A stretch of 64,000 nucleotides of DNA from Nectonema munidae. Lineage: Eukaryota > Nematomorpha > Nectonematoida > Nectonematidae. The notes under the pieces are model-generated. The model saw nothing but the letters and a program-made list of their open reading frames with translations, searched no databases and was not told the origin of the DNA. Below are positions 34,370 to 45,328 of this stretch, piece by piece; position 1 is the stretch's first letter, and the number at the start of each line of letters is the position of its first letter. Made by a program: the position numbers and the translations under genes. The stretch covers positions 372,001-436,000 of the forward strand of contig JAUIRK010000866.1 in NCBI GenBank assembly GCA_030549495.1, given 5' to 3'.

Positions 34370-36534
34370 ACTGGCTTTTAATTGGTTCGTAAATTTACAA
34401 TTTTTATTATTTTATACGATGCAATTGCTTCCATATACCATGTGTATATATTGGTGGATATTCTGTATCGGTTGAAACACATTATCCGATATATAGGTAA
34501 TCAATTATTATTATTGGCTAATTTGCTTATCAGGGCAATCCTATTGCCAACCAACTAAGCAACCAAATAAATGAGAGGAGGTCAATCTTTTATAGGGAAC
34601 GCGCCAAAATTTAGTTATCAGTGTTTTCTGATGATGATGCGTGGAAAATTTTTAATATTTATATTTGAAAAAATTAACTTTTTTTTCATTATTTATGTTA
34701 AAAACTGTTTTCAACAGCCTTTAGCTTTCTCTGAATCAAGAATCTAAAAAAAGAAACGAGTAATCTTTAAAATAGAAAGTCATCAATGTGTCATTTTGGA
34801 CTACACAATGCGCCAGATTTTGCGCACGTAATATGGATTAGCCATCCATGATAGCTAAATAAAAATAATTTTTTTTTTAATTTACACTATAAGTGAATTT
34901 TTTATTGGAAAAAATGGCCTTAAACCAAAATAAAAATCAAAAGAAAAATTCCGATTTTATCAATATTGCCGCCATTCAAAAGAAGTTTACTAAAAATAGA
35001 AATTTAATATACATAAAATATTCATAACTTTAACTCATATACTAGTTGGCAGAAATACAAAATTTTATTCGCCCATAGACACAAAAAATAAGATTATTAA
35101 AAAAAAGTAAACAGTCTTTATTCAAAAATTTTAAAGATAAATTTTCGCCCGGATCTTCAACAACCACCGGCAAAAAAGGGTGATAAGTTGCTGTGATCTC
35201 GTAAAATTTTTTGAATAAAGACCATTTACTTTTAATAATTTTCGTCTTTTCAATATAGACAAAAAATATTTGAAACTTTTAGCTTATATTTATCAGCCGT
35301 CTCGCTCAGTGGCGCACATCCTCAAAATTATTGGGGGCGAATTTTTTGTTGTTGCAATTTTCACAATTAGTGGTCTGCAAATACCACGGGAGACCAAATA
35401 TTGAAGCAATCCTTTAAAATAGAGTGTATTCAGAGCATAGCAAAATCTATAAGACTACATTATATTTTTTTTATAAAATTGGTGAAATTTGAATACTATA
35501 CTTCCAGCGAAAATATTTTAATTAAATTGCATATCGCATATACACTAATTTAAAAAAATCCAAAATTGTTAAGGCGGGGGGGGAGGGGATTGGACGAAAT
35601 CACGTGTTACCCACATGTAGCGAGAATGCAAAATTCCTTCTAAATTTAAGAGTATATCGCACGTTACTTCCTAATTCCAAGCACAGCTTAATCTACTTCT
35701 ACTTGTCTGAGCATACAAAATATTTTATACAAGCAAACAATGTTTCCATACGCCCTTCCGAAAATATCATATGTGGGAACCCGTGGATACTCGCTAAGGG
35801 TATATGCGCCTGCGTACAAAATTCTTTTATGTAATATCTACCTCCTCTATATTATTTTATTTTAAAACTTAAAATTTATGTTCTATGATACGTTCTCTTT
35901 CTTAGTGCACAATTTTTTGATATCAATCGTTGCAGTAAATTACAGGAATTCTTTTATTATAAGATTTTTTGCTTAATTTTAACCCCCTCCTATTGTCAAT
36001 TTATTTAGTTTACAAATTCTTCATTTGTCAACTTATCAACACCCTCTCCTTTCTTTAAATGACCCCTAAGCACGTCAATCTGGCTAGGGACAAAACTTAT
36101 GAAATTATAGGGAGTGAGGGGGGGGGGGGGTGTAAAAATATTTTAGGAAGAGGTAGTTACCTCAAAAAATATGGACATCATAGGCTATAAATACTTACTT
36201 ATAAATAAAAAAAAAGTTTTTATTATTACCGTTCCAACATTAAGCCTTTGATAACGGTCTTTTCAAAAAAACTTCCACCTGTCTTTTGAATATGCATAAA
36301 AACAAGAACATCATTTTTATTGAAATTAAATTTTATGGGTGAAAATGGATCTTCAATACTATCAAATTGTAAAAATAATACCGTTTTTTTATTCATATAA
36401 AGAGCTAAATGTTTCATAGCCAGAAGCATAATCTTAGGTTGCTTGTATATAACATAAGAAATAAAAATTAAATATATTAAAGCAAGGAGAATAAGAAAGA
36501 AAAGGTAAAAATAATTTTGTCTGAAATATGTCAT
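25757..36534 (-). CDS. HS6ST: heparan-sulfate 6-O-sulfotransferase, complete, four exons
   Basis: The enzyme moves sulfate from PAPS to the 6-O position of glucosamine in heparan sulfate in the Golgi, tuning growth-factor signalling. Exons (minus strand) are 36534-36230, 33456-33244, 27620-27363 and 26075-25757. All junctions use GT..AG and keep phase, giving 364 codons plus stop. Residues 9-30 form a signal anchor (type II topology). HIQKTGG (81-87) is the 5'-phosphosulfate loop, CGLHAD (143-148) the family core, and LRDPLSRFLSE (180-190) the 3'-phosphate motif. The end, ELYEFAKKIFFRRY, fits the family. The protein is slightly shorter than vertebrate forms (about 400 or more residues). Introns of about 2.8, 5.6 and 1.3 kb hold LINE, hAT and MITE copies. 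Confidence 0.93.
26454..26591 (-). mobile_element. TTAA MITE (subfamily I)
   Basis: TTAACCCATTTACGACC to CTTTAATGGGTTAA with TTCCTATTTTGGAAC near the left end and three CGTCTGC-type motifs. Lies 5' of exon 4 in HS6ST intron 3. Confidence 0.85.
27363..27620 (-). CDS. HS6ST: HS6ST exon 3
   Basis: Acceptor TTTTGCAG|CTTACAC, donor AA|GTAATT. Encodes LRDPLSRFLSEFLHVQRGA and NRQTRHLADLTLVNCYN, both highly conserved in the family. Confidence 0.92.
27900..29459. other. intronic AT-rich sequence, nothing else seen
   Basis: HS6ST intron 2. A short (TA)n tract lies near 27920-27950. The rest is A/T-rich with no recognised repeat ends or exons. Confidence 0.4.
29460..30416 (-). mobile_element. LINE reverse transcriptase relic (RTE/Jockey-like)
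   Basis: On the minus strand, RIMYADDTALLSESEEGL is the RT catalytic YADD block (30240-30200 region). It is followed by KFKYLG-type sequence and, at 29945-29496, LRYGRETWILKESSKKKIEAFEMWCYRRILRISW. This C-terminal region is common in RTE-type elements of invertebrates. The parts are in different frames, with at least one shift around 29950-30080. It lies in HS6ST intron 2. Confidence 0.8.
30900..31720 (-). mobile_element. hAT transposase relic (ZBED/SCAND3-like), 3' part
   Basis: Minus strand 31387-31139 reads FPEISFQALKVLVKFPRTYLCEKTFSMYAATKTK, the hAT C-terminal dimerisation block. Upstream, through several breaks, FVHLADIF-like and VEDPCTSTK-like pieces occur. The plus-strand start at 30900, CAGGGGTTCTCAAATTC, is a good hAT terminal repeat. 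The other end was not found, so the 5' part is lost. Confidence 0.7.
31926..32040. mobile_element. TTAA MITE (subfamily III)
   Basis: TTAACCCTTTCAGGCA and TGTACCTGAAAGGGTTAA are clean inverted ends with TTAA at each border. The body is different from subfamilies I and II. Confidence 0.75.
32158..32294 (-). mobile_element. TTAA MITE (subfamily II), chained
   Basis: TTAATCGGTTAGCGATC to GGTCGTTAACCGATTAA. The right TTAA (32291-32294) is also the start of the next repeat-like segment. Confidence 0.75.
32291..32414. mobile_element. probable TTAA MITE (subfamily III-like), between two others
   Basis: Begins TTAATAACCCTTTGAGG and contains CGTCTGC and CAGACGC, and ends at the TTAA that opens the next copy. 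Its right inverted end is not clear, so it may be a truncated copy. Confidence 0.45.
32411..32548 (+). mobile_element. TTAA MITE (subfamily II), chained
   Basis: TTAACCTGTTAATAACGA to GCGATAACAGGTTAA. Contains AGCAGACGATTTG and CGCAGACGATC. Confidence 0.75.
32739..32876 (+). mobile_element. TTAA MITE (subfamily I), chained
   Basis: TTAACCCATTTAAGGCC to GGTCGTAAATGGGTTAA. The three motifs AGCAGACGATATC, CGCAGACGATTTA and AGCAGACGAAGATG are intact. Confidence 0.85.
32873..33010 (+). mobile_element. TTAA MITE (subfamily I), chained
   Basis: Near-identical to the copy just before it and in the same direction. The two share the TTAA at 32873-32876. Confidence 0.85.
33244..33456 (-). CDS. HS6ST: HS6ST exon 2
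   Basis: Acceptor CAATTTAG|AAAATG, donor AA|GTATGT. Encodes a very basic run (RKKKRKR) and then WIFSKSSHGW and CGLHADFTELAACVP, the conserved core. Plus-strand ORFs here are shadows. Confidence 0.9.
33666..33900 (-). CDS. exon-like ORF inside HS6ST intron 1, unassigned
   Basis: Minus strand from a possible acceptor (GTTCTAG|AAATAAC) reads NGTDRMKLNIKDCLALQVLRY, then MMEEEIECQKEFLLFL, then reaches a possible donor (TTTTTAG|GTGGTA). Its composition looks more coding than its surroundings, but it matches nothing I recognise and HS6ST does not need it. It could be a buried exon of another gene, a gene relic or chance. Confidence 0.22.
34018..34368. repeat. homopolymer block (poly-A, poly-G, poly-C)
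   Basis: Runs of A (13-15) at 34018-34070, G- and C-runs at 34130-34290, and about 78 consecutive A at 34291-34368. ORFs across it are artefacts (poly-Lys, poly-Phe). It may be a real low-complexity insertion with an A-tail or an assembly or sequencing artefact. Confidence 0.7.
34380..36225. other. intron 1 of HS6ST, nothing else assigned
   Basis: Around 35334 a CAGTGGCGCACATCC start with a G-run shortly after looks like another hAT-type MITE end; no partner was found. G-runs also occur at 35578 and 36119. No exon was recognised. Confidence 0.35.
36230..36534 (-). CDS. HS6ST: HS6ST exon 1
   Basis: Start ATG, membrane anchor and PAPS loop (QKTGG). Ends GAACG|GTAATA, leaving two bases of an Arg codon. 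The ATG is preceded by an unremarkable AT-rich 5' region. Confidence 0.9.
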
Positions 36535-37079
36535 TGGTGAGGCTAAAGTAAGCCGCGGATAAAAAGCAACATAAAATGAAAACTACTTGAAATAGCAAAA
36601 TATAATTTCAATATATACTAAACTCGAGTTTTTACATCCAATAAAACAAATTATAGTAAAAAATTATTTAAAACTTTCACTCCATATGTTATTAAATTTT
36701 AAAAAAAATTTGGCAGTCATTTTAGAGAGGTTCATAAATAAATCAAATGTCTGTTTACCAAAATTTTTACCAAAAGACTTTTTAAAAATTTTTAAATTTT
36801 ATAAGTTTTAATGCCTTTTCATCTTAGAAAAAGGGTTTTTAGATTTATTCAAAAACGTTAATTTGATTGAATCATTATAACGTTTTAACTTAATTTTTGC
36901 TTTGAAATTCTATGATATTTAGGTGGCATAGTATTATTTCATAGACTCTAAAATAGCTAATTCGAGGATTAGCCGATTGAAGCTTGTAAATTTGGCCACA
37001 TCGTGCAAGGAAAGAAGAATATATTTAATAGAAAATATAGATTTATCTTCTAGGAGTGAGTAAATGAATTTCATATAAC
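36535..37079. other. 5' flank of HS6ST, no gene seen
   Basis: AT-rich; would hold the HS6ST promoter and 5' UTR. No element could be singled out by eye. Confidence 0.35.
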
Positions 37080-37626
37080 TCTAGTAGAGTAAAGAGTTTT
37101 GCCATTATTAGAAGCAACCTTATATGCGAATAAGCCAGCAAAGATAAAAATTTTGTCTGATAGTGGATCAACGATTTCACTAATTTTAAATTATTTTGCA
37201 AAGGAAAGAACATTTAGGGATTTAGGCAAATATCATTTAAATATTACCACCGTTGGCAACAACAGTAAAAATTTTACAGGTAAATTGTATGAAATCCCCC
37301 TCATGGATACACATAATCAATTAAAGTTAATCAAGGCTTATGGAGTTGATAGTATATAATCAGAACTAGAAAATGTAAAGACGGCAAGTTTGACAAAATC
37401 TTTCAATGTAGATACGGACGAAATTAATAGGCCATTTGGGGAAATTGAACTTTTACTAGGAAGTGACTATTCATCTCTCCATCCTTGGCCTCTAGACAAA
37501 AAAGGAAATTTAATGCTGTCAGAATGTTCTTTTGGAAAAGTTATCTGGGGTAAAATGGTAAAAGATGATGATGAAAAATGTTTGCGTATATTTTCGTACA
37601 CTTTTTACAAAGCTTTTGTTTCCTGA
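37080..37626 (+). mobile_element. BEL/Pao LTR-retrotransposon fossil, protease region
   Basis: The two plus-strand frames read an aspartic-protease segment with LSDSGSTISLI (the catalytic DSG), then a block with PFGEIELLLGSDY and LHPW of the BEL/Pao protease neighbourhood. No LTR, reverse transcriptase or integrase was recognised nearby. It is a short broken fragment, probably old. The minus-strand ORF at 37605-37838 is a shadow. Confidence 0.65.
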
Positions 37627-38273
37627 CAGAAAGCTGTATAGGTAGGTAAACAGTTAAAGCCACAAAAATAGTTGAGGTCGTTCAAATCACGAGTGATACT
37701 TTTGATTATAAATCTAGGTTTGAAATCAGAATAAGTCTCAATATTCAATTTTTCAAGAGAGATGAAACTTCGTTTTTCTCGGAAGAGTGCTCGAGATGAT
37801 GATAACATTGCCATCAGAATTAATCTTAATATTGTCAATAGAGAATTTATTCTTCAAAGGATTAATTTTATTAATAATGTTTTTTTGAAATCAATTGCCT
37901 GAAACTTATTTGGTTTTTCATTTGAAATTTTGAGTTTAATTGTGTTCGAAAGATTGAAACATTTAGTTTCAGAAGAAGGAAAATCAACAACCTGGTCCTA
38001 TGCTTTCTTTATCACTGTCCGAAAATCTTTATGTATTAATTCAAAAGAAAATCTTCAACTTTTGAAAAAATAGATAAACGGCTATAACATTTTTAGTCAA
38101 TTTTGATGTACTGATAACGAAAATAAAAACGAAAACTTTCCATGACGTTATAATTTTTTGTAAATTTGAATTTGAAAAATATTATATATACTGTTATTTT
38201 ATTCAAAAGTTGAAAAAACCAGGGAAGTAAATATTGATTCATTCATGGAAAATAAGATAAAGTGGTAATTTTT

Positions 38274-39948
38274 TTAAGCCCTGATATTTCTTTTTCTTTT
38301 ATATGAAGTTTCTGGGAGCTCTCTTTTTAGTTTCCAGCCGAAATCAGCTAACATATCTGGGCTCCATTTTCCTTTGTATCTAGTTTCCATCATGCAAATT
38401 TGCTGATGGAACCTTTCTCCGCGTTCATCACTCACATCTGCTGCATTTTTCAGGAAAAACGATAGGTGCGAGTGCAAGAAATGTAATTTCAAGGACATTT
38501 TACATCCTAGTTTCCGGTAGAAATCAATTAAGCTTTCAACCAAGATTTCCCTATGAGATTCTTGATGTTTCCCTAAAAGGCCATTGCAAACATTTTTGAA
38601 CGAAACCCAGGCATTCAGCTCCTTTTCATCCATTTGTAATTCAAAATGTTGATCAAAAAATAGTTTGCGTATTTGAGGGCCTACAAATATGCCTTCTTTG
38701 ATTTTCGCATTACTTATTTTTGGCAAAAGTTTTTTCAGGTACAAAAAACCGGGCTTTTCATGATAAAGGGCTTTTGTCAGCCCTAGCTTTATATGCAAAG
38801 GTGGTAAAATAACATTTTCTTTTTTAACTAGCAGTTGATTTATCACATTGTAAGATCTCGGGATAATGCAATCCCTCGGTGGCCATTCTGTACTAACATA
38901 ATGTTCGGCTCTGCTCGGCTATCCCATTTGCACAGGAAGCACATGAATTTAGTATAACCTGTTTGAAGGCCATTCAAAATTGCAACTACTTTTAGATTGG
39001 CGCAAATGAGCCATTCGTGATCTGAGTAATTGATTTTTTTCAAAATGAAAGACAAATTTTCGTAAGACTCTCTTAAAATTATAGAATGTGCTATAGGAAC
39101 TGAAGGAGTTTGTTTCCTATGTGTAACAAAACTGCCTTTATACTATAAAGAGAGCCATCGATGAACAACCTCCATTCTGTGGCCTCATACTTTATTTCGA
39201 GAGGGTTGAATAAGCTCCGCAATGTTGTTACAAAATGTTAAATTGTTCTCTAAAGAAAAAAACTTCTCTAAGTTTTCAGAGCGCTTTTTGAATGCCGTCA
39301 CGCGAACATTACTTTCAACCAAATTCTATTCTTGAAGTCTAGAAGCGAGAAGCTGACTAGACTCTTTGGTAAGTTTAAGGTCCCGAACAAGATCACAAAT
39401 GCGAGCTTGATTGACAAATAAAGGTTTTTTTTCGGAACAAGCTGGGGCTGAGAAGGTGATATCTTGTATTTCGGAATCATCAATTGAATCATCGCTTTCA
39501 GAAGAGAACGTTAGTGGTGGATTAGCCACTGGTATATGTTCAGAATGGGGTACCGGTATTATGGCTGAATCCAAATTAGGGTACACTAATCCTTTCTTTC
39601 CTTTTTTGTTGAAACCTATATAAAAAATATATTCTATTTTAAATAAAAGCAACATAAACTAGAAAATCATAAAAACTAACCATCAATATTAGTGATGCAA
39701 AAGTAACAATCTGATGAAGGATCCTTGGGTTCACGCCATATCATCGGTACGCCAAAGCCTAAACCTTTTCCTTTTCCACAAACCCATGAGGATAAAGCAC
39801 TCGAGCATTCAACGCAGCAGATGTGAGGAGCCCAGTTTTTATCCTGATCTCCGACTTCACACCCAAAATAACTTTTATAAAGCCTTTTAACTCTCTGAGT
39901 GATTCTCCTCTGGTATTTATTGAGAGTTAGCTCCCCGCAAATAAACAA
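38274..39948 (-). mobile_element. multicopy arthropod element gene (no named family), relic with an intron
   Basis: The minus strand reads, in order, a C-terminal-type cysteine block (CCVECSSALSSWVCGKG, FGVPMIWREP, DCYFC), a GLVYPNLDSAIIPVPHS block, VRDLKLTKESSQLLASRL, a YTKFMCFLCKWDSRAEP block, then LPPLHIKLGLTKAL, KIKEGIFVGPQIRKL, GERFHQQICMMETRYKGKW and ADFGWKLKRE. I know this order from repetitive, unnamed proteins common in arthropods and other invertebrates; the mechanism is not known to me. A GTTAGT..ATATAG intron (about 39617-39681) separates the first two blocks. The copy looks broken. Confidence 0.6.
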
Positions 39949-39959
39949 AATTTATCAAC

Positions 39960-41260
39960 TGAATTTTTACAATTCCTTGCCATTTTTCTCAGTATATTAT
40001 AAAAAATGTTTCAAAATTCTAAAAAAAAGTTAGAAAAAAGTTATTTTATGAAAAAAATCAAAGAAATTATAATAAAAAAATAATAATTTCATGTGTAGAA
40101 ATAGAAATTTTTATCTAAGTGTAGTATTTTGCAAATCAGACATTTACGCAGAACTGGAGGGTACACGAAAAAAACCAATATGATTTCGTATTCTACACAA
40201 AATTTCGCATCGGAAAATCATAATCTGGTTGCCGTATTTTTTTCATCGTCGTTCAGAAATTGGGAGAAATTGTTTCGGTCAATTGGTAAGGTTTTAAATA
40301 TGTCAAAAATTTTAAAAGTAAAAATATCCATTTGCTTATTAAAATCTCCATAAATGAAGCACATTTCGTTCGTCTACCAGGTGGGTTAAAAAGAGATCAT
40401 CTTCCATTGAAATGATATAAGGAAATAAAGTCAAAAAAAGAAAGTTAGAAAGCCTACTGAATAAAAATTCTAAGTTAGTAAGTATAAAAAGGAAAAGTTA
40501 CTGAAGAAATGAAGTTGGCAGGTTTTTAGTAAATCGATTCAAATCGAAATTTACACAGCTTTGAATAACAGTCTGATGAAAAAATAATCGTTTAGAAAAA
40601 AAAAGTAAAAAAATACAAGAGGAGAGAGGCTCTTAGATTTACTAAAGGAGATTTAATTGATGAAAAAAATTGCAGCACATTCTGTAAAATAAGAAGAAAA
40701 AGGACTAATAAGAGCGCCCTATTAAAATTTTGGTAAATTGGTGTTGGTAATTTTTATAAATTTAGCTTTTTATTAACTGATTTAATAAGTAGTACTTACA
40801 AATTACTTCACTACAAAAATAAACAGTCACATAATTTTGGATAGTTCCCAAACTTTTTAAGTTTCATTCAAAATGTTTTTTGCTATTTTTTTTTCTTATT
40901 CATGCATTCATTTTTCACTTTGATTCACTGGTTGATATAGTTAATACTGGAAATAGCCTTCTGATTTGCAATCATACCATGATTACCAAATGGCAATTCC
41001 ACGCAAAACTTATAAAAAAAAAAGTAATATCATAACAAATTTTTAAAACTTTTAAACTATTGATAACGTAATTGTTTAAATTTATTAACTATGTTACCAA
41101 ATTCTTATTTTTATACTTCGAAATTCGTTATGTCCCTTTCATCAAGTAATAAATTGCTTCTGAAAGTGTTACCCTCCTACTGCATAAAAGTCTATTTTTA
41201 GTATTCTGTAAATTGGAATGGAATTTATTATTTTGGTGTGTTGCAGTTATTGAATTTCAT
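39960..41260. other. no gene seen
   Basis: AT-rich; the ORF at 40129-40353 has no recognisable features. Confidence 0.4.
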
Positions 41261-41267
41261 GAATTAG

Positions 41268-41765
41268 AGTCAAAACGCCCCAAAACCAAAACGCCTGATA
41301 CCAAAACACCCGATACAAGAACGTCTGAAACTTGAATCTACAAAAAAACATTTAAGATTTTTTCTTGTATCTACGCTTTTTTCCAATTATATATTTTTCT
41401 AAGAATATGTTAAATTTAACACTTTGTTGTTTCACATGCATAAAAAACAGATACAAGATTCCTAATTTATCGATCTTGAACTACTCCTGAAATTTTGAAC
41501 CAAAATCAGAAATTATTTATATTCTTGTTTTCCTGTTTAAATTAGTCACATCTTTTCTCATTTCAAACTGATTTTCCGGTTAAATTGGTAGTTTATTTGT
41601 TTTTCAAACCAAAGAAATAATGTATTTTTGTATGATCACTTTTATCTTTCAAGTCAAATTGATCACTACCATTTCGTGTAGAATCGACCGTTTTGAAAAC
41701 TGTCGAAATAGAATAAACTTCAAAAAATAGTAACGCCCGAATTATTATTTTCGGGCGTTTTGACC
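41268..41765. mobile_element. MITE with GTCAAAACGCCC inverted ends
   Basis: Left AGTCAAAACGCCCCAAAACC and minus-strand right end GGTCAAAACGCCCGAAAATA. The left interior repeats a 14-base unit (CAAAACGCCTGATAC, CAAAACACCCGATAC), and the right end contains a hairpin (AACGCCCGAATT..TTCGGGCGTT). No clear coding capacity. Confidence 0.6.
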
Positions 41766-41769
41766 TAGC

Positions 41770-43200
41770 ACCGAATTTCATAGTCTTAAAATGGGGATTA
41801 TAACATGCGAATACTATCTTTTACAATATTATTGTCTCCAGATGGCGTTTTATAAGTTCTATAAATCATAAATATGACAATAATTGTTACTGTTTCATCG
41901 ATTCCGATTACCTTATAAAATGGCGATACAGGTTGTGAAGCACCAATACAGATTTTTGAATAAATTAGAATAATGAGTATGCGTGATTTTTAACATGGCA
42001 GGCATAAATAGAAAAAAGCGAGAGATAAAGAAGAATTGTAACAAAATTGAAATGGTAGCGATTCCCAGTATTTTTTTTCATACCTAATTTTGAAAGGTTA
42101 GATATCTTATGAAGGCGACTTTTGGGAATACACTCACGACCCTAATCCTGTGTTTCGTAAAAGTGTCATTTTACTCTACCTGTTCTACTAAAGAACCCCG
42201 CGAATAAAAAATGCCTATACCGGTCTAATTGGTATAACACTACTAATTTATTAAAAAATTAAAAATAGTTATATATTTTCATTAAGTCATATACTTTCTT
42301 ATTTATATGGGCTGTTATTGAAGAAATACTACAAAAGTGTAATACACAGAGTATATGCGTCTTTTACACTCAATCTTTGAGTTTGTAATATATTTTTATA
42401 AAATAATTATTTTATTGTTTAAACAAATATAAAAATAATTGAATGAATATTTTTGTAGGCAATTTTTCATCAAACAAAATTTTGATTGACATTTGCTATA
42501 AAGTAGCCATATGGTTACTGGAAAAATATGTATATATACGTGTTATGTGTTTTCTAAAGTGTATTCAAGTTAAACACTAAGTTATAAGTTCTAAAGGTTA
42601 TATCAAATTTTTATTGGAAAAAAGTATATTTGATTAGGATAACTGTTTTTGACATGAGAGATTCATTCATTTACAATGAAAATAGTATCAAAAAATGCAG
42701 TTAAAGATTTTTGGAAAAATGACGAAATTTGAAGGGATATAGTTAATTTAATTTTATACAATAAATCTTTTAGTTCATGGGGGAGGGTGTTAAAATTCAC
42801 GGTCACTGCTAGGACAAAGTGATTTTAATTGTTAGCTTGTAGTATATCTTCATTTTTATAAGCTATTCTACAAACAATCAGCCAACATCGCAAGATGGTG
42901 AAATGTTGCACTAAACAACTACTAACTATGGTAATGTGCTACTTCAAGTTATGGCAATACTCCATAATTGAGTATAATAAAAGAATGTTTGTTTCTACAT
43001 GATGATATATACTTCTGCAAGTCTAAATGATTTCAGGTATAAAAACTAATCATACAAAAGTTAGTAAAAAAGTAAACGGTTCATTATAAAAAAAATGTGA
43101 TGTAATCAAATTAAATTTATTAAAAGAACAATAGAAATGAAAAATACCATATAACAGTATTCACAAAATTATTTTTATTTGTTTAATAAGATTACTGTTG
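41770..43200. other. no gene seen
   Basis: AT-rich, no recognised exon or repeat. Confidence 0.4.
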
Positions 43201-43250
43201 TTAGGCAGCCATTGTAAAAAGGATGAAGAAATAAAAAAATTGAATCCAAT

Positions 43251-43502
43251 TTATGATATATCTCCCAAAATAAGGGAAACACGGCGTGAGTTGTACTTGG
43301 AAGAAATATCGCACTCAATCACATCCTTAATTTCTTTAGCTACTTTACTCAAGCAAACTTTGCAACGTAATGTGTTCTTTAGAGAGAACTCCAAAGCACT
43401 TTTATCTTTTTCAGCTTTCCGCAACTGCTCATCAAGTCTTATTATCTGCTTCACTTTAGAAAAGAAACTTTCAACCACTTTGCGTCTGTAGCTAAAAGAC
43501 AT
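43251..43502 (-). CDS. hypothetical 83-residue ORF
   Basis: Minus strand from ATG at 43502: MSFSYRRKVVESFFSKVKQI, a charged helical stretch (DEQLRKAEKDKSALEF), RCKVCLSKVAKEIKDVIEC, ending SLILGDIS. The frame is of coding-like composition with a CxxC pair. I recognise no family. It may be an exon, a fragment of a transposon ORF, or a small gene. Confidence 0.3.
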   Translation of the reverse strand: MSFSYRRKVVESFFSKVKQIIRLDEQLRKAEKDKSALEFSLKNTLRCKVCLSKVAKEIKDVIECDISSKYNSRRVSLILGDIS

Positions 43503-43811
43503 TTTGAATAAATAAAGAAATATGAAACGCCGAAAGAAAAATATCTTTTTTTTAATGATATATTTGCACATTCAAAACATTTTATCTTTTAGATACTCTA
43601 AGCTTCTTTTTTCTCGTTTACGGAAGACAAAAGAAGATAAATCAGAAATTTTTAAATACAATTGTAAAAAGGGTAAAAAATCTTGCTAAAATGTCATATT
43701 TAAAAATGTATATAAAATTATAAAGGATTTTATTAAAATTGTCACAAATAATTGCTAAGCAAAATAAGTAAACAAAATTCAGAAATACTCAAAAAATATA
43801 TAAGGTAAAGG

Positions 43812-44261
43812 CAGTGACGGATCTAGAGGGGGGATACACCCCCCCCCCCCCCCACTGGTGATAGATTTTAAAAAGTTACATCATTAATTACAATTTTCTC
43901 CACAATACCAATTACAACTTGTACTGCTGAAAGAGCTTTTAGCCCAATGAAATTCTTGAAAAACTATCTCAAAAACAGAATGAATGACGAAAAGCTCACC
44001 GGTCTTGCTTTAATGTCGTTGAAAAAATAATTGACAGATATGCCAAGAAGAAAAATAGAAGAAAGGATTTTATTATTTGTTTTTTTTAAATAAAACAGTA
44101 TTAAAATTTAATTTGAACTTCTAAATTTCAATCATACGTTTTTTAGTTCGTTTTTGGCATACTTCAACTTTAAAAAAATACTTTTTAGTTTGTCATTTTG
44201 TATATATATTTTCTTTATACCCCCCCCCCCCCCCAACTGAAAATTCCTTCATCCGCCACTG
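43812..44261 (+). mobile_element. hAT transposon relic (ZMYM-like) with perfect 8-bp target duplication
   Basis: Ends CAGTGACGGATCTAGAGG and (minus strand) CAGTGGCGGATGAAGGAA, each next to G/C-runs. GGTAAAGG lies on both sides (43804-43811 and 44262-44269), an 8-bp duplication as hAT makes. Inside, plus strand, TAERAFSPMKFLKNYLKNRM and LTGLALMSL are the end of the hAT dimerisation domain. Only 450 bases long, so it is a deletion derivative. It sits at the edge of a SINE. Confidence 0.88.
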
Positions 44262-44402
44262 GGTAAAGGTACCATGGGGTGTTTTCATCGAGAAGGCACA
44301 CTTGCGCCGCTTGTATCGAACTATGAGAAAGTAGGCTTGATGCGGGATCGAATCCAAGACCTTAAGTTATCGAAACCCGGTATCTAACCAACATTACTCA
44401 CG
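44262..44402 (-). repeat. tRNA-derived SINE, copy 3, interrupted by hAT
   Basis: Minus strand: ATGTTGGTTAGATACCGGG, then TTGGATTCGATCCCGCATCAAGCC (A and B boxes as in the copy at 9021), then TCGATGAAAACACCCCATGG and the CCTTTACC motif at which hAT inserted. Confidence 0.75.
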
Positions 44403-45328
44403 ACCCAAAAATGTATAAGTATAAACAAATGTTAAGAATTTGTTTCTGACGCAACAATACAACTAAATCCGGTAATGTGTGCTAAAATTTGATTACTAGA
44501 TTTACCAACTAAAAGTTTTTAATAATGTTTTAATGGAGTTTTTTTTATAACGGATAGAAATTGTTTTTTATTTTCAACATATTACAGTCGAGCACTTAGA
44601 AATACACTGCTCAAAATAATTTCCGAAATATTTCCTCGGAGGGTTTTTCTGATAGTGTTGGCGTTAATGAAGGATCAGTTTTGTCAATGATTTTATTTAC
44701 TATCGTAGTTGTTGTTGTTGTAATTTCAACAATTGAAAACAACGTCAAAAATGCTTATACCCATATGGCTTATATAATACGGCAAACACATTTCAAGAGA
44801 TGGAAGAAATGTTAGTATTTGGAAAAAAGTTATTGAAAGAAAAGAGTTTAAAAAAACTAAGTTATTACAAGCAAGCACTCATGCGGTGCAAATAAATTAA
44901 CCATTTTTTGATTTTATATGTATAATGTACATAGCAAAAAATGTATTAAAATATATAGAAAATTTTCCTTTCATGGATCTACATAGAAAGTATAGGAAAA
45001 GTTGTGTAAGATAGAGTATTAATTCACGTATTCAATGTACACGTGTACATATGAAAATTTTCATTTAAAAGAATAGAAATTTAGTTACCATCATAGGAAG
45101 TATAGAGAAAAATCTATTAAAATGTATATAAAATTTCATTTACATGAATGTACATAGGAAGTATAGGATACATGTATTCAATGTGTAGTGGTGAAAAAAG
45201 TTGTTGAAAAAATGTCATGATTGAATCATTGGGTGCTTGCATTGGGTTATATATATAAGATATAAGGTTGTGGGTTGAATTGCAAACAGTTAGCAAATTC
45301 GATTAAAGTTATCATACACGCCTAACAA

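Noticed and set aside
34081-34475. ORFs with poly-Phe and poly-Lys
   Set aside because: They are translations of homopolymer runs.
1590-34640. Other CTGATGA strings (for example near 1602, 20020, 34628) as hammerhead cores
   Set aside because: None is followed at the right distance by GAAA and a closing stem.
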